Of a stretch of 64,000 nt of DNA, positions 1 to 8,648 are shown piece after piece. Origin of the DNA: Novosphingobium pentaromativorans US6-1 (GTDB lineage: Bacteria; Pseudomonadota; Alphaproteobacteria; Sphingomonadales; Sphingomonadaceae); contig NZ_CP009291.1 in NCBI RefSeq assembly GCF_000767465.1, positions 3,390,501-3,454,500 of the forward strand, read 5' to 3'. Position numbers and translations under genes: made by a program. Below the pieces are notes generated by a model. It made no database searches. It was not told where the DNA came from and was given only the letters and a program-made list of their open reading frames with translations. Position 1 is the stretch's first letter, and each line of letters opens with the position of its first letter.

Positions 1-92
1 AAAAGGTCGAGAATGCCCTAACCCGCGCACTGCATTCCGCTCAGCAGGCAGCAAAGACCCTTGAGGCCCTCACTCAGGAGAAGGCCGCATGA
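1..92 (+). CDS. 3' end of an unidentified gene (partial)
   Basis: An open frame runs in from the left edge and stops with TGA at 90-92, giving about 29 residues rich in Ala, Gln, Glu and Lys that look helical. The stop overlaps the ATG of the next gene as ATGA, which suggests translational coupling within the integrated element. Too little is present to assign a function. Confidence 0.5.
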   Translation, partial: KVENALTRALHSAQQAAKTLEALTQEKAA

Positions 93-370
93 CCGCCCAT
101 AGCATCGCGCAGAAGTACCGCCGGGCGCTTCGCAATGGTACCGGCGCATCTTTCACCCTCGACCAGTTGCAGGAGCTCGCCGGCTACGGCGTGCTCGAAA
201 TGATCTCCCGGATTGAAGCGAACGAACTATGTCCCGTGACACCAGCCCCTATATCGTCGGCGACTACTGGCTCGATTTCCGCCGCGACGGCAAGGCCGAG
301 GGCATCTGGCAAATCGCCACCCCCCGCGGACGGACGGTCGTTTATCGCAGCACTCGCAAGAGAACATTAG
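89..370 (+). CDS. small hypothetical protein upstream of the integrase
   Basis: This 93-residue frame starts at an ATG overlapping the upstream stop (ATGA). Its first 45 or so residues look like a genuine small protein, with a basic start, a FTLDQLQELA helix and a GVLEMISRIEANEL segment. The second half, rich in Ala, Ser and Pro, lies in another frame over the integrase N-terminus and may be a fortuitous read-through. It belongs to the mobile element and has no recognisable domain. Either this gene ends in an unstructured tail that overlaps the integrase by 142 bases, or the integrase starts later than position 229. I cannot assign a function. Confidence 0.45.
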   Translation: MTAHSIAQKYRRALRNGTGASFTLDQLQELAGYGVLEMISRIEANELCPVTPAPISSATTGSISAATARPRASGKSPPPADGRSFIAALAREH

Positions 371-1491
371 ACGCAGCGAAGGCCGTCCTCGATGCTCACG
401 TTGCCGAGATCAAGGCGCTCAGCACCCGGCAGGCACCGACGGACGCGGGAGTCGCGCCGATTCTCATCACCTACTGGAAGGAGAAGGGGCGCAAGGCGGT
501 CAACAATGACCAGACCAGCCGCTCCCTGCGCACCTTCCTCGCCTTCCTCCTGCAGGACCAGGCGGGCGTGAATGCCGTCGTGACCGATCTGACCCCAGCG
601 CTGTTCGAGCGCTTCCGCGAATGGCGTATGGGCCCGCATGCCTTCGATCTGGAGTGGTTCGGCGAGACGTTCGACTACCGCAGTGAGACGGGCGTCGCCG
701 GGGCGACCGTGCAGCGGAACATCAACGACGTGCGCGCCGCGGTCCACTATGCGGCCGACAACATGCGCATCACTCACGCGCCGCGCATTCCCGATCTGGG
801 CGAAGAGTATAAGTCGCCGCCGCGCGAGCGCGTGCTGACGATCGAGGAGATGGCGCGGATCGGCTGGTACGCCAGCCACAATCTCGACCTGTTCCGATTC
901 GTCGCGCTCCAGTTCGCCACGGCCGTGCGTCCACAGGCTGCACTCAAGTTCGATCCCCGGACCCAGTTCAACGAGCGGTTCGGTTTTATCGACCTGCAGC
1001 CCGAGGCATCGAAGCAGACGAAGAAGCGCAACGCTGTCCTGCCTGCGATCAAGCCGCTGCGCGCGGTCCTGCGCAAGTGGAAGAGGGAAGGCGGCGCGAC
1101 GGCTGGCAGCCGCAAGACGGCCTGGCGCATCATGCGCCGCACGCTCGGCCTATCCGCCGACGTGCACCCCAAGACGATCCGGCACACGATCGCGACCATG
1201 CTCTACGAGGACGAATCGGTGCCGGAGCGCGAAGTGGTGGAAATGCTTGGCCATGACGGCAAGCTGGCGCGCACGACCAAGATATATGCGAAGTACCGCC
1301 CCGAGCGGATGCGCAATGTCGTGCGAGCGCTGACCACGATCTGGCGCGCTGTCCACCGTGAGGCGAAGGCTTTTAGTGCTGACCATTTGCTGACCACCGA
1401 GGGTCAGGGGGGTCGGAATGTTGTGGTGAAGAGATCCGCTGCAAGCGAGGACCTGAGCCATCCAATGGATGGTGGGCGCGACAGGGATTGA
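229..1491 (+). CDS. tyrosine-type site-specific integrase of a tRNA-Val-integrated element
   Basis: This 420-residue protein is a tyrosine recombinase. The N-terminal part (about 1-65) resembles an arm-type DNA-binding domain, followed by a core-binding helical region (70-190) and a catalytic domain. Visible catalytic-box elements are the first Arg in FATAVRPQAAL, the HPKTIRHT box, the LGHDG His and the nucleophile Tyr in TTKIYAKY. Such enzymes integrate and excise prophages or genomic islands at tRNA genes. The frame runs past the catalytic Tyr for about 65 residues and stops inside the 3' end of the oppositely oriented tRNA-Val, so its C-terminus is partly set by the attachment site. The usual C-terminus may have been shorter in the circular form. 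The element must extend to the left of the window. Confidence 0.9.
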   Translation: MSRDTSPYIVGDYWLDFRRDGKAEGIWQIATPRGRTVVYRSTRKRTLDAAKAVLDAHVAEIKALSTRQAPTDAGVAPILITYWKEKGRKAVNNDQTSRSLRTFLAFLLQDQAGVNAVVTDLTPALFERFREWRMGPHAFDLEWFGETFDYRSETGVAGATVQRNINDVRAAVHYAADNMRITHAPRIPDLGEEYKSPPRERVLTIEEMARIGWYASHNLDLFRFVALQFATAVRPQAALKFDPRTQFNERFGFIDLQPEASKQTKKRNAVLPAIKPLRAVLRKWKREGGATAGSRKTAWRIMRRTLGLSADVHPKTIRHTIATMLYEDESVPEREVVEMLGHDGKLARTTKIYAKYRPERMRNVVRALTTIWRAVHREAKAFSADHLLTTEGQGGRNVVVKRSAASEDLSHPMDGGRDRD

Positions 1492-1510
1492 ACCTGTGAC
1501 CCCACCCGTG
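1458..1510. other. probable attachment-site region (attL/attR) at the tRNA-Val 3' end
   Basis: The integrase frame enters the tRNA 3' end here, so the recombination core should lie in the T-arm and acceptor portion of the tRNA. A perfect 6-bp inverted repeat (CCATCC, three-base spacer, GGATGG; 1458-1472) abuts the CCA end and could be a recombinase-binding or transcript-end structure. The matching direct repeat would be at the other end of the element, outside the window, so the core cannot be delimited. Confidence 0.5.
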
Positions 1511-1544
1511 TGAAGGGTGTGCTCTACCGCTGAGCTACGCGCCC
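1470..1544 (-). tRNA. tRNA-Val (anticodon CAC), integration target
   Basis: The minus strand folds as a canonical cloverleaf. It has a 7-bp acceptor stem GGGCGCG/CGCGCCC, a D-arm with AGCGGTA, an anticodon loop TTCACAC giving CAC, a T-arm ACAGG-TTCAATC-CCTGT and an encoded CCA end. It decodes GTG. The 3' end overlaps the end of the integrase gene, the usual arrangement where an element uses the tRNA 3' half as attachment site and restores it on insertion. Confidence 0.95.
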
Positions 1545-1587
1545 GCTTCCAGTTGCGGAAGCGCGCCCCTAGACAACTCCGCGCGAA

Positions 1588-1615
1588 TTGACAAGCGTCC
1601 ATTGCCGACTAAAGC
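1588..1615 (+). promoter_or_regulatory. candidate promoter for the DUF3297 gene
   Basis: A perfect TTGACA (1588-1593) is followed after 16 bases by a weak -10 candidate TAAAGC (1610-1615). Transcription would begin almost at the ATG at 1623, implying a near-leaderless message. The -10 is poor, so this is tentative. Confidence 0.3.
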
Positions 1616-1622
1616 GCGGAGC

Positions 1623-1907
1623 ATGACCGAAGAGACCAATTCCGGCCCTGACGTGCCGCCCGATCACATTGCCATCAACCCGAAGAGCGAGTTCTTCGAT
1701 GCCGAAAAGCTGCGCCGCGGCATCGGCATCCGCTTCAAGGGCACCGTGCGCAACAATGTCGAGGAATACTGCATTTCCGAAGGCTGGGTGCGCGTGCAGG
1801 CAGGCAAGACGCTCGACCGTCGCGGCAATCCGCTGACGATCAAGCTGAATGGCCCGGTCGAAGCATGGTACGAGGATCTCGGCGAAGACGCGCCGGTCGC
1901 CAAGTAG
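1623..1907 (+). CDS. DUF3297 family protein
   Basis: From ATG 1623 the protein has 94 residues and matches the DUF3297 family over almost its whole length. Hallmarks are PPDHIAINPKSEFFDAE, GIGIRFKG, NVEEYCISEGWVRV and GNPLTIKLNGPVEAWY. The family is a small conserved proteobacterial cytosolic protein of unknown function, usually 75-95 residues. An upstream TTG at 1602 would add seven residues but has no family support, so the ATG is preferred. It is a single gene between tRNA-Val and a convergent CHAP gene. Confidence 0.85.
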   Translation: MTEETNSGPDVPPDHIAINPKSEFFDAEKLRRGIGIRFKGTVRNNVEEYCISEGWVRVQAGKTLDRRGNPLTIKLNGPVEAWYEDLGEDAPVAK

Positions 1908-1932
1908 GCGCTCTTCGCAAGGCAGAGTTTCG

Positions 1933-1973
1933 GGGGCGGTTCCGCGATCCCGCACAGGACCGGCCCCTTTCGG
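1933..1973. terminator. imperfect hairpin between convergent genes
   Basis: A GC-rich inverted repeat (GGGGCGGTTCC with GGACCGGCCCC, one bulge) ends in CCCCTTT just after the DUF3297 gene and just before the end of the convergent CHAP gene. The T-tract is short, so it is a moderate candidate for a shared terminator. Confidence 0.4.
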
Positions 1974-1979
1974 GTAAAC

Positions 1980-2648
1980 TCAGTAGTTTCCGGCGATGAT
2001 GGCGCCGATGGGGTCGCTGTGGCGGCCCTTTTTCTTGCCCTCACTCAAGGGCGGCGCCGAATCGGCTTGTGAGGCAACGCGGCTCGATCCGGCGTCCGGA
2101 AGCGATCCGGGCTGCGCGTTGTAGATGAAGCCCGCGACCGGCCAGTGCGATGCGCCCAGGTTATGGGCCGGGCCGTACCAGACGCGCACTTCGCTCCAGT
2201 CGTTTTCCGGCGAGACGTCGAGCACGCTGACGTTGCGCTCGATCTTGCCGGGGACCGACCAGTTGGCGTGGCTTACCAGGATCGTGCGGGAATCGACGAT
2301 CTGCGTGACGGTTGCGACATGGCCGAGCGTGGAATTGCCATGCGGCTTGATCGCCAGGACGGCGCCGACGCGCGGTTCGAACCCGCGGGCGTACCGGCCC
2401 TTGGCTTGCTTCCACCAGGTATGGGCATCGCCATAGATCTGCAGGCCGGAAAGCTGGCGCGCAAAGGGCACGCATTCCAGGTAGTCGGAATTGCCCGCTG
2501 CGCCGGACGAACCCGATGAAAGAGGGCGGCTGCCCGCGCTGCCGGAATCGTCGTTGGACACGATCGCGTCGATGGCGCTGCGGGCACTGGCCGGAAAGAT
2601 TACGGCCGCGCTCAGAGCGAAAATGATTGCTGTGCAGTAACCCTTCAT
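1980..2648 (-). CDS. secreted CHAP-domain protein (putative peptidoglycan amidase/peptidase)
   Basis: The 222-residue protein begins with a signal peptide (about residues 1-24, cleavage near ASARS). A Ser/Gly-rich linker follows, then a CHAP domain (about 55-165). The catalytic Cys is C59 in LECVPFAR and the His is H110 in GHVATV, the standard CHAP pair that cleaves peptidoglycan peptide bonds. The C-terminal 50 residues are a low-complexity, basic tail. A likely role is cell-wall remodelling in the periplasm. It stands alone, convergent to the DUF3297 gene and divergent from der. The substrate bond is not predictable from sequence. Confidence 0.8.
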   Translation of the reverse strand: MKGYCTAIIFALSAAVIFPASARSAIDAIVSNDDSGSAGSRPLSSGSSGAAGNSDYLECVPFARQLSGLQIYGDAHTWWKQAKGRYARGFEPRVGAVLAIKPHGNSTLGHVATVTQIVDSRTILVSHANWSVPGKIERNVSVLDVSPENDWSEVRVWYGPAHNLGASHWPVAGFIYNAQPGSLPDAGSSRVASQADSAPPLSEGKKKGRHSDPIGAIIAGNY

Positions 2649-2776
2649 GCCTGCACGATCACCTAGGCGGGGTTATCGTTTGCCTGCAAAATTGGGTTAA
2701 CGGACCGGCAAGAATTTGCCGGATGTTTGCCGGGTGCTTGCCAAAGCCTTCGGAAATCCCCAAGCGAGTCGCCATC

Positions 2777-4153
2777 ATGCTCCCGCAAGTCATCATCATC
2801 GGTCGGCCCAACGTCGGCAAATCCACCCTGTTCAACCGTCTGGTCGGCAAGAAGCTCGCGCTCGTCGACGATCAGCCCGGCGTCACGCGCGACCGGCGCT
2901 TCGGCGATGCCGAACTGCTCGGGCTGAAGTTCCAGATCGTCGATACTGCCGGTTGGGAAGACGACGAGGCGGAAACCCTGCCCGGGCGCATGCGCAAGCA
3001 GACCGAGGCTTCGCTGGCGACTGCCGACGTCGCGCTCTTCGTTGTGGACGCGCGCGCCGGACTGACACCCCTGGACGAGGAAATCGGAAACTGGCTCCGG
3101 GCCTCTCCGGTGCCGGTCATCGTGCTGGCCAACAAGGCCGAAGGGCGCGCGGGAGAGGGCGGTCTGCTCGAGGCCTACTCGCTGGGTCTTGGCGATCCGG
3201 TGGCGATCTCGGCAGAGCATGGCGAAGGCATGGGCGACCTGTTCGAGGTCCTGTTGCCGCACCTCGAACCGCTGCAGCCGGTCGAGGAAGAAGACCAGGA
3301 ATACGATGAGGAGGCGCTGCTCAAGGCGCCGCTGAAGCTGGCCATCGTCGGCCGCCCGAACGCCGGAAAATCGACGCTGATCAATCGCTTCCTGGGGGAA
3401 GACCGGCTGCTGACCGGGCCGGAGGCAGGGATCACCCGCGATTCGATCGCGATCGACTGGCTCTGGACCGATCCCAAGACCGGCGACGCGCGCGAGGTGC
3501 GCCTGATCGACACCGCAGGCATGCGCAAGAAGGCCCGCGTGGTCGAAAAGCTGGAACGCATGGCGGTGGCCGATGCGCGCCACGCAATCGACTTTGCCGA
3601 AGTCGTCGTCCTCCTGCTCGATGCGACCAAGGGGCTGGAGCACCAGGACCTCAAGATCGCCTCGAAAGTCCTCGAGGAAGGCCGCGCACTGATGATCGCG
3701 ATCAACAAGTGGGACGTGGCCGAAGACGCCTCGAAGCTGTTCAATGGCATTCGCGCCGCGCTCGATGACGGTCTTGCGCAAGTGCGCGGCGTGCCGCTGC
3801 TCGCGGTCTCTGCGCGCACGGGCAAGGGCCTCGACGAGATGATCGCTGCGGCCTTCTCTATCCGCGAGGCCTGGAGCCGCCGCGTGCCGACCGCCGCGCT
3901 CAACCGCTGGTTCGACGATGCGCTTTCGGCGAATCCGCCCCCGGCGCCGGGCGGCAAGCGAATCAAGCTGCGCTACATCACCCAGGCCAAGACGCGCCCG
4001 CCGGGCTTCGTGCTGTTCGGCACGCGTCTCGACATGCTGCCCGAGAGCTATCGGCGTTATCTGATCAATGGCCTGCGGCGTGAACTCGGTTTCGAGGCCG
4101 TGCCGATCCGCATGACGCTGCGCAGCCCGAAGAACCCCTTCAAGAAGGACTGA
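2777..4153 (+). CDS. der: ribosome-associated GTPase Der (EngA)
   Basis: The 458-residue protein carries two tandem GTPase domains. The first has a P-loop GRPNVGKST near residue 8, DTAGWE and NKAE. The second has GRPNAGKST near residue 190, DTAGMRKK and NKWD. A C-terminal KH-like domain (about 365-458) contains LRYITQAKTRPPGF. Der acts in maturation of the 50S subunit and is essential in most bacteria. A longer in-frame start at 2627 exists, but the extra 50 residues show no family similarity, so ATG 2777 is chosen. The gene is monocistronic, and the next gene converges on it. Confidence 0.95.
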   Translation: MLPQVIIIGRPNVGKSTLFNRLVGKKLALVDDQPGVTRDRRFGDAELLGLKFQIVDTAGWEDDEAETLPGRMRKQTEASLATADVALFVVDARAGLTPLDEEIGNWLRASPVPVIVLANKAEGRAGEGGLLEAYSLGLGDPVAISAEHGEGMGDLFEVLLPHLEPLQPVEEEDQEYDEEALLKAPLKLAIVGRPNAGKSTLINRFLGEDRLLTGPEAGITRDSIAIDWLWTDPKTGDAREVRLIDTAGMRKKARVVEKLERMAVADARHAIDFAEVVVLLLDATKGLEHQDLKIASKVLEEGRALMIAINKWDVAEDASKLFNGIRAALDDGLAQVRGVPLLAVSARTGKGLDEMIAAAFSIREAWSRRVPTAALNRWFDDALSANPPPAPGGKRIKLRYITQAKTRPPGFVLFGTRLDMLPESYRRYLINGLRRELGFEAVPIRMTLRSPKNPFKKD

Positions 4154-4190
4154 CCGAGGCCCGCGGGAGCGGCAGGCGCATTCGGCTGGC

Positions 4191-5366
4191 TTAGCCGGGG
4201 TGCGCCTCTGCTTCCGATTCGGCGGCCGCGTCCGCCTCGCCCTCGGCTTGCGCGGCCTGGGCGCGCCTGGCCGCCTCGGTGCCCTTGATATTGGTCAGGC
4301 TGCCTGCTCCCTTCGCCTCGGAAACGAGGTTCCACACAGCGATGAACAGCGCGGCGATGACCGGGCCGACGATGAAGCCGTTGAGACCGAACAGTTCGAG
4401 GCCGGACAGGGTGGCAATCAGGACCACGAAGTCGGGCATGCGGGTATCGCGACCGACGAGGATCGGGCGCAGCAGGTTGTCGATCATGCCGATGATGAAC
4501 ACGCCGCAGAAGATCATCACGCCGCCTTCGACATAGTTGCCGGTCGCCAACAGGTAGCCCGCGACGGGAACCCACACGATGCCGGTGCCTACGGCGGGCA
4601 GCAGCGAAAAGAACCCCATCAGCACGCCCCACAGGAGCGCACCTTCGATGCCGATGGCCGAGAAGATCAGGCCGCCGACGAGACCCTGCATCACTGCCAC
4701 GACAACGGTGCCCTTCATGGTGGCGCGCACGACCAGCATGAAATGATCGAGCAGCGCATCGCGCAGGTGCGGCCGCAGCGGGATCGCGGTGCGCACGAGT
4801 TCGCCGTAGCGTTCGCCGTCGCGCAGCAGGAAGAAGGTGAGGTAGAGCATCACGCCCAGCGCGGCGATGAAGCTGAGTGCCCCCTGGCCGACGATGAGGA
4901 GGCGCGAGGCGATGTCCTGCAGGCCGCTGGCGATGCCCGAGCCGAATTCGCGCCGTAGCGTCTCGAAATCGGTGGATGTGTAACGTGCCACCGTGTCGCC
5001 GATCTGGTCGGGCAGGGCGGTGCGGAGCCGTTGCAGCATGGCGCCAAGGTCGATCTGGCCACTGCTGATCCGGTCATAGAGCGACGTCGCCTCCTGCACG
5101 AGGCTGGCGCCCAGGAACAGGGCGGGCAGGATAAAGATTGCCAGCAGGAGAAGCAGCACCAGCGCCGCCGCCGTATTGGGCCTGCCGCCCAGCTTCACTT
5201 CCAGTTTGCGGGTCATCGGCTCGAACAGGATCGCGGCGACGATGCCCCACAGGACTGCCCCGAAATAGGGGGCCAGCAACCAGGCAAAGGCGACAGTGAC
5301 AAGAATGACGAGGCCGATGAACGCGTAGTCTTCAAGGCCGTATGCTGAGGGGCGCTTTGTCTCCAT
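4191..5366 (-). CDS. AI-2E family (PerM-like) membrane transporter
   Basis: From ATG 5366 the protein has 391 residues and about eight hydrophobic segments in the typical AI-2E/PerM arrangement: two N-terminal TM helices, a soluble middle part, then a block with GVMLYLTFFLLRDGERYGELV and the GLVGGLIFSAIGIEGALLWGVLMGFFSLLP family region. The C-terminus is Ala/Glu-rich and cytosolic. Family members export small solutes such as the AI-2 signal, but for most the substrate is unknown. The frame extends upstream to 5468 without family similarity. The S9 peptidase gene diverges from it about 140 bases away. Confidence 0.85.
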   Translation of the reverse strand: METKRPSAYGLEDYAFIGLVILVTVAFAWLLAPYFGAVLWGIVAAILFEPMTRKLEVKLGGRPNTAAALVLLLLLAIFILPALFLGASLVQEATSLYDRISSGQIDLGAMLQRLRTALPDQIGDTVARYTSTDFETLRREFGSGIASGLQDIASRLLIVGQGALSFIAALGVMLYLTFFLLRDGERYGELVRTAIPLRPHLRDALLDHFMLVVRATMKGTVVVAVMQGLVGGLIFSAIGIEGALLWGVLMGFFSLLPAVGTGIVWVPVAGYLLATGNYVEGGVMIFCGVFIIGMIDNLLRPILVGRDTRMPDFVVLIATLSGLELFGLNGFIVGPVIAALFIAVWNLVSEAKGAGSLTNIKGTEAARRAQAAQAEGEADAAAESEAEAHPG

Positions 5367-5505
5367 TGGCGGAGCAATATCATGAAATCCGGCAATTCCA
5401 TCCCCGATCTTCGCAGCTGCAAGACTGGGGTGGATTTTTTCGCCGAAGCGGGCGAGACAACAGCGCATCCCCCCACATCACGAGGTCGCTCTCTTGATTT
5501 CCACC

Positions 5506-7587
5506 ATGAAATTCCGAATCGCCGTCAGCGCCCTGGCACTGGCGAGCGTCCCGCTGGCTCCCGCCGTTGTAGCGAAGCCGTCCTCTGCCGCCGCCGGGCC
5601 GGAGCGCAGTTTCACGCCCGATGACCTGTTCAAGCTGCAGGGCGTTACCGATCCGCAGATTTCGCCGGACGGTTCGAAGATCGTCTACGTGCGCAGCAGC
5701 GCCGACATCATGATCGACAAGGTCGAGCCGTCGCTGTGGCTGGTTGATGTATCCACGGGCGAGCAGCGTCCGCTCGTCGCCGGGCCGGGCGCGCATATGT
5801 CCCCTCGCTGGTCGCCCGATGGCAAGCGTATCGCCTATGTCTCGAGCGACGGCAGTTCCGCGCCGCAGCTTTACGTCCTGTGGCTGGCCAGCGGCGCGAG
5901 CGTCAACGTCACCGACCTGCCCGATAGCCCTGGCGCGCTGGCGTGGTCGCCGGACGGCAGGCAGATCGCCTATACCATGCGTGTTCCGGGCGAGGGTGAG
6001 AAGCTGGGCTCGCAGCCCGAGACTCGTCCCGAAGGCGCGCAATGGGCCGAGCCGCTGCAGGTGATCGACCGCGTGACCTATCGCTTCGACGGTGCCGGCT
6101 ATCTGGAACCGGGCTTCGACCATATCTTCGTCGTTCCGGCCGACGGAGGCGCGCCGCGGCAGGTGACTTTCGGCAAATTCGACGATGGCGGTCCGCTATC
6201 CTGGACGGCCGACGCAAGGCGCATCGTCTTCAGCGCCAACCGGCACGAGGACTGGGAACGCGACATAAACAACTCGGAAGTCTACAGCGTCGACATCGCA
6301 AGCGGCGCGATCCGTGCGCTGACGACCCGGCAGGGCCCCGATGGCGGGGCGCTTGTCTCTCCCGATGGAAAGCACATTGCCTATCTCGGCTACGACGACG
6401 TCAACCGCTCCTACGAAAACTCCGATCTCTATGTCATGAATGCCGATGGCAGCGGCGTGCGGCTGCTGACACCGAAGCTCGACCGTTCGATCGACGCGCT
6501 GGAGTGGGCAGGCAACAACAGCCTCTACGTCCAGTACGACGACGAGGCGCAGACCCGGGTCGCCCGCGTCGGTCTCGACGGGTCGATCAAGCCGGTGGTG
6601 TCCGGCCTGACGCCCGGCGGGCACTACGACAGGCCCTACACCGGCGGCAGCTTCAGCGTCTCGAAGGGCGGACGTATCGCCTATACGGCCGGGACGACCA
6701 GCCATCCGGCGGACCTGTGGGTGTCGAACGGCGGATCGGGACGCAAGCTCACCGACCTCAACGGGACCTGGATGGCCGACAAGGCGATGGCGCCGGTCCG
6801 CAAGCTGGCCGTGACCGCACCCGATGGCAGGCCGATCGACGCCTGGCTGGTAACGCCTCCCGGTCTGCAGCCCGGCCAGCGCGCGCCCCTGATTCTCGAA
6901 ATTCACGGCGGGCCGAACACCGCCTATGCGCCTGTCTTCGCCACCGATTACCAGCTCTACGCCGCGCATGGCTATGCCGTGCTCTACACCAATCCGCGCG
7001 GCAGCACGTCCTATGGCGAAGAGTTCGCCAACCTCATCGACCGCGCCTATCCGGGCACGGACTACGACGACCTCATGGCGGCGGTCGACGCGGCGGTCGC
7101 CGATGGGGTGGCCGATCCGGACAACCTGTTCGTGACCGGTGGTTCGGGCGGCGGCGTGCTGACGGCATGGATCGTGGGCAAGACCGACCGGTTCAAGGCC
7201 GCGGCCACGCAAAAGCCGGTGATCAACTGGATCAGCGAGGCGCTGACGATGGATTCCACGCCGTTCACCTCGCGCTACTGGTTCGACAAGAAGCCCTGGG
7301 AAGATCCCATGGCATACTGGAAGCGCTCGCCGCTCAGCCTCGTCGGCAACGTGAAGACCCCGACACTGGTGGTCGTGGGCAGCGACGACTATCGCACGCC
7401 GGTCAGCGAATCCGAGCAATACTACGCCGCGCTGCAGATCCGCGGGGTGCCGACGGCGATGGTGAAGGTGCCGGGCGCAAGCCACGGCGGCATCGCCGCG
7501 CGGCCCTCGCAGTCGGCAGCGAAGGCTTCCGCGATCCTTGCGTGGTTCGACAAGTACCGGACCGGCGCCAAGCCCGCTAGCGAGTAG
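5506..7587 (+). CDS. secreted S9 family prolyl oligopeptidase-type peptidase
   Basis: The 693-residue protein has a signal peptide (about 1-24). An N-terminal seven-bladed propeller with WD40/TolB-like strands follows (ISPDGSKIVYV, SPRWSPDGKRIAYVS, SPDGRQIAYTM). The C-terminal alpha/beta hydrolase domain (from about 430) has the catalytic Ser547 in GGSGGG, Asp628 in GSDDYRTP and His660 in GASHGG. It is a dipeptidyl or acylaminoacyl peptidase-type enzyme, probably periplasmic, degrading short peptides. ATG 5506 is preferred over an in-frame TTG at 5494. Its 3' end overlaps the convergent nitronate monooxygenase gene by 11 bases. Confidence 0.9.
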   Translation: MKFRIAVSALALASVPLAPAVVAKPSSAAAGPERSFTPDDLFKLQGVTDPQISPDGSKIVYVRSSADIMIDKVEPSLWLVDVSTGEQRPLVAGPGAHMSPRWSPDGKRIAYVSSDGSSAPQLYVLWLASGASVNVTDLPDSPGALAWSPDGRQIAYTMRVPGEGEKLGSQPETRPEGAQWAEPLQVIDRVTYRFDGAGYLEPGFDHIFVVPADGGAPRQVTFGKFDDGGPLSWTADARRIVFSANRHEDWERDINNSEVYSVDIASGAIRALTTRQGPDGGALVSPDGKHIAYLGYDDVNRSYENSDLYVMNADGSGVRLLTPKLDRSIDALEWAGNNSLYVQYDDEAQTRVARVGLDGSIKPVVSGLTPGGHYDRPYTGGSFSVSKGGRIAYTAGTTSHPADLWVSNGGSGRKLTDLNGTWMADKAMAPVRKLAVTAPDGRPIDAWLVTPPGLQPGQRAPLILEIHGGPNTAYAPVFATDYQLYAAHGYAVLYTNPRGSTSYGEEFANLIDRAYPGTDYDDLMAAVDAAVADGVADPDNLFVTGGSGGGVLTAWIVGKTDRFKAAATQKPVINWISEALTMDSTPFTSRYWFDKKPWEDPMAYWKRSPLSLVGNVKTPTLVVVGSDDYRTPVSESEQYYAALQIRGVPTAMVKVPGASHGGIAARPSQSAAKASAILAWFDKYRTGAKPASE

Positions 7588-8638
7588 CCGCAAGCTCCGC
7601 GGCCAGCTGGGCGACCAGCTGGGCTGCGGGCATCGGGCGGGAAAGGGGTGCCCCCTGGCCCGCCCATTGCGCGCCGAAGCCGCCTTCGCCTGCAGCCTTG
7701 GCGGCGACGTTCAGCGCCTTGCCCGCATGATAGGCGCGTGGATAGGGCGCGACCGGTGGCAGAGCTTCGCTTGCGGCCAATGCGGTGAAGCGATTGGCAA
7801 GGCAACGGGCCGGACGGCCGGAAATCGCCGCAGTCATCGTCGTGTGGCGCGCGCTTTCGCTGGCAAGCGCGGCGCGGTAGGCGGCATCCGCATTGCTTTT
7901 CGGGCAGGCGACGAAGGCAGTGCCGAGCTGTGCGGCCACCGCTCCCAGATCGAGCGCGGCGCGAATGCCGGCGCCGTCCATGACCCCTCCCGCGGCGATG
8001 ACCGGCAGTCCGGACTTCGCGGCCAGCAGGCGGGTCAGGGCCAGGGTGCCGTGGCGGTCATCTGGCGCAGCGGGATCGAACACGCCGCGATGGCCGCCGG
8101 CTTCCCAGCCTTGCGCAACCACCGCGTCGATCCCGGCATCTTTGGCACGCCGAGCTTCGTCGAGCGAGGTAGCGGTGGCGAGCAGCTTGCATCCCGCGGC
8201 CTTGAGCGCTGCAATCGCCTCGGCTTCGGGCAGGCCGAAATGAAAGCTCACCACCGGCGGGGCCAAATCGACAAGTGTGCCCAGCATTTCGGCATTGCCG
8301 ACAAGCGTCGGGTAGATCGTCTCGAGCTGTGCGGGCGGCTCGGCATCGAATTCGGCAAAAGCCGGAGCGAGGCTGTCCAGCCACGCAGCCTCGCGCGGCG
8401 GATCGGCCTTGCATGGCGCATGGACGAAGAGATTGACGTTGAAGGGACGGTCTGTCGCGGCGCGAAGCCGGGCGATGTCTTGCGCTGCGGCTTCGGGCGT
8501 CAGCGTGCCCACCGCGATGGAACCGAGCGCCCCGGCATTGCACACGGCCGCGGCGAGGGCGGGCGTGGAGGTGCCCGCCATCGGTGCCTGTATCAGCGGT
8601 ATGGAAAGGCCCAGGCCCGAGATGAAGTCCAAGGACAC
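7577..8638 (-). CDS. nitronate monooxygenase (2-nitropropane dioxygenase family)
   Basis: This 353-residue flavin enzyme starts with GTG (8638). It shows the NMO/NPD TIM-barrel pattern: IQAPMAGTSTPALAAAV near the N-terminus, SFHFGLP, VVAQGWEAGGHRG (flavin phosphate and active-site loop) and VIAAGGVMDGAGIRAALDLGAVAAQLGTAF. Such enzymes oxidise alkyl nitronates with FMN in the cytosol, probably detoxifying propionate-3-nitronate. It follows bfr with only 10 bases between and may be the distal gene of the bfd-bfr transcript. The family also contains enoyl-ACP reductase FabK, so some uncertainty about the substrate remains. Confidence 0.88.
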   Translation of the reverse strand: MSLDFISGLGLSIPLIQAPMAGTSTPALAAAVCNAGALGSIAVGTLTPEAAAQDIARLRAATDRPFNVNLFVHAPCKADPPREAAWLDSLAPAFAEFDAEPPAQLETIYPTLVGNAEMLGTLVDLAPPVVSFHFGLPEAEAIAALKAAGCKLLATATSLDEARRAKDAGIDAVVAQGWEAGGHRGVFDPAAPDDRHGTLALTRLLAAKSGLPVIAAGGVMDGAGIRAALDLGAVAAQLGTAFVACPKSNADAAYRAALASESARHTTMTAAISGRPARCLANRFTALAASEALPPVAPYPRAYHAGKALNVAAKAAGEGGFGAQWAGQGAPLSRPMPAAQLVAQLAAELAATR

Positions 8639-8648
8639 CGCCTTGGCC

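Noticed and set aside
1..1491. Full prophage
   Set aside because: No structural, lysis or replication genes are in the window; only the integrase end can be seen.
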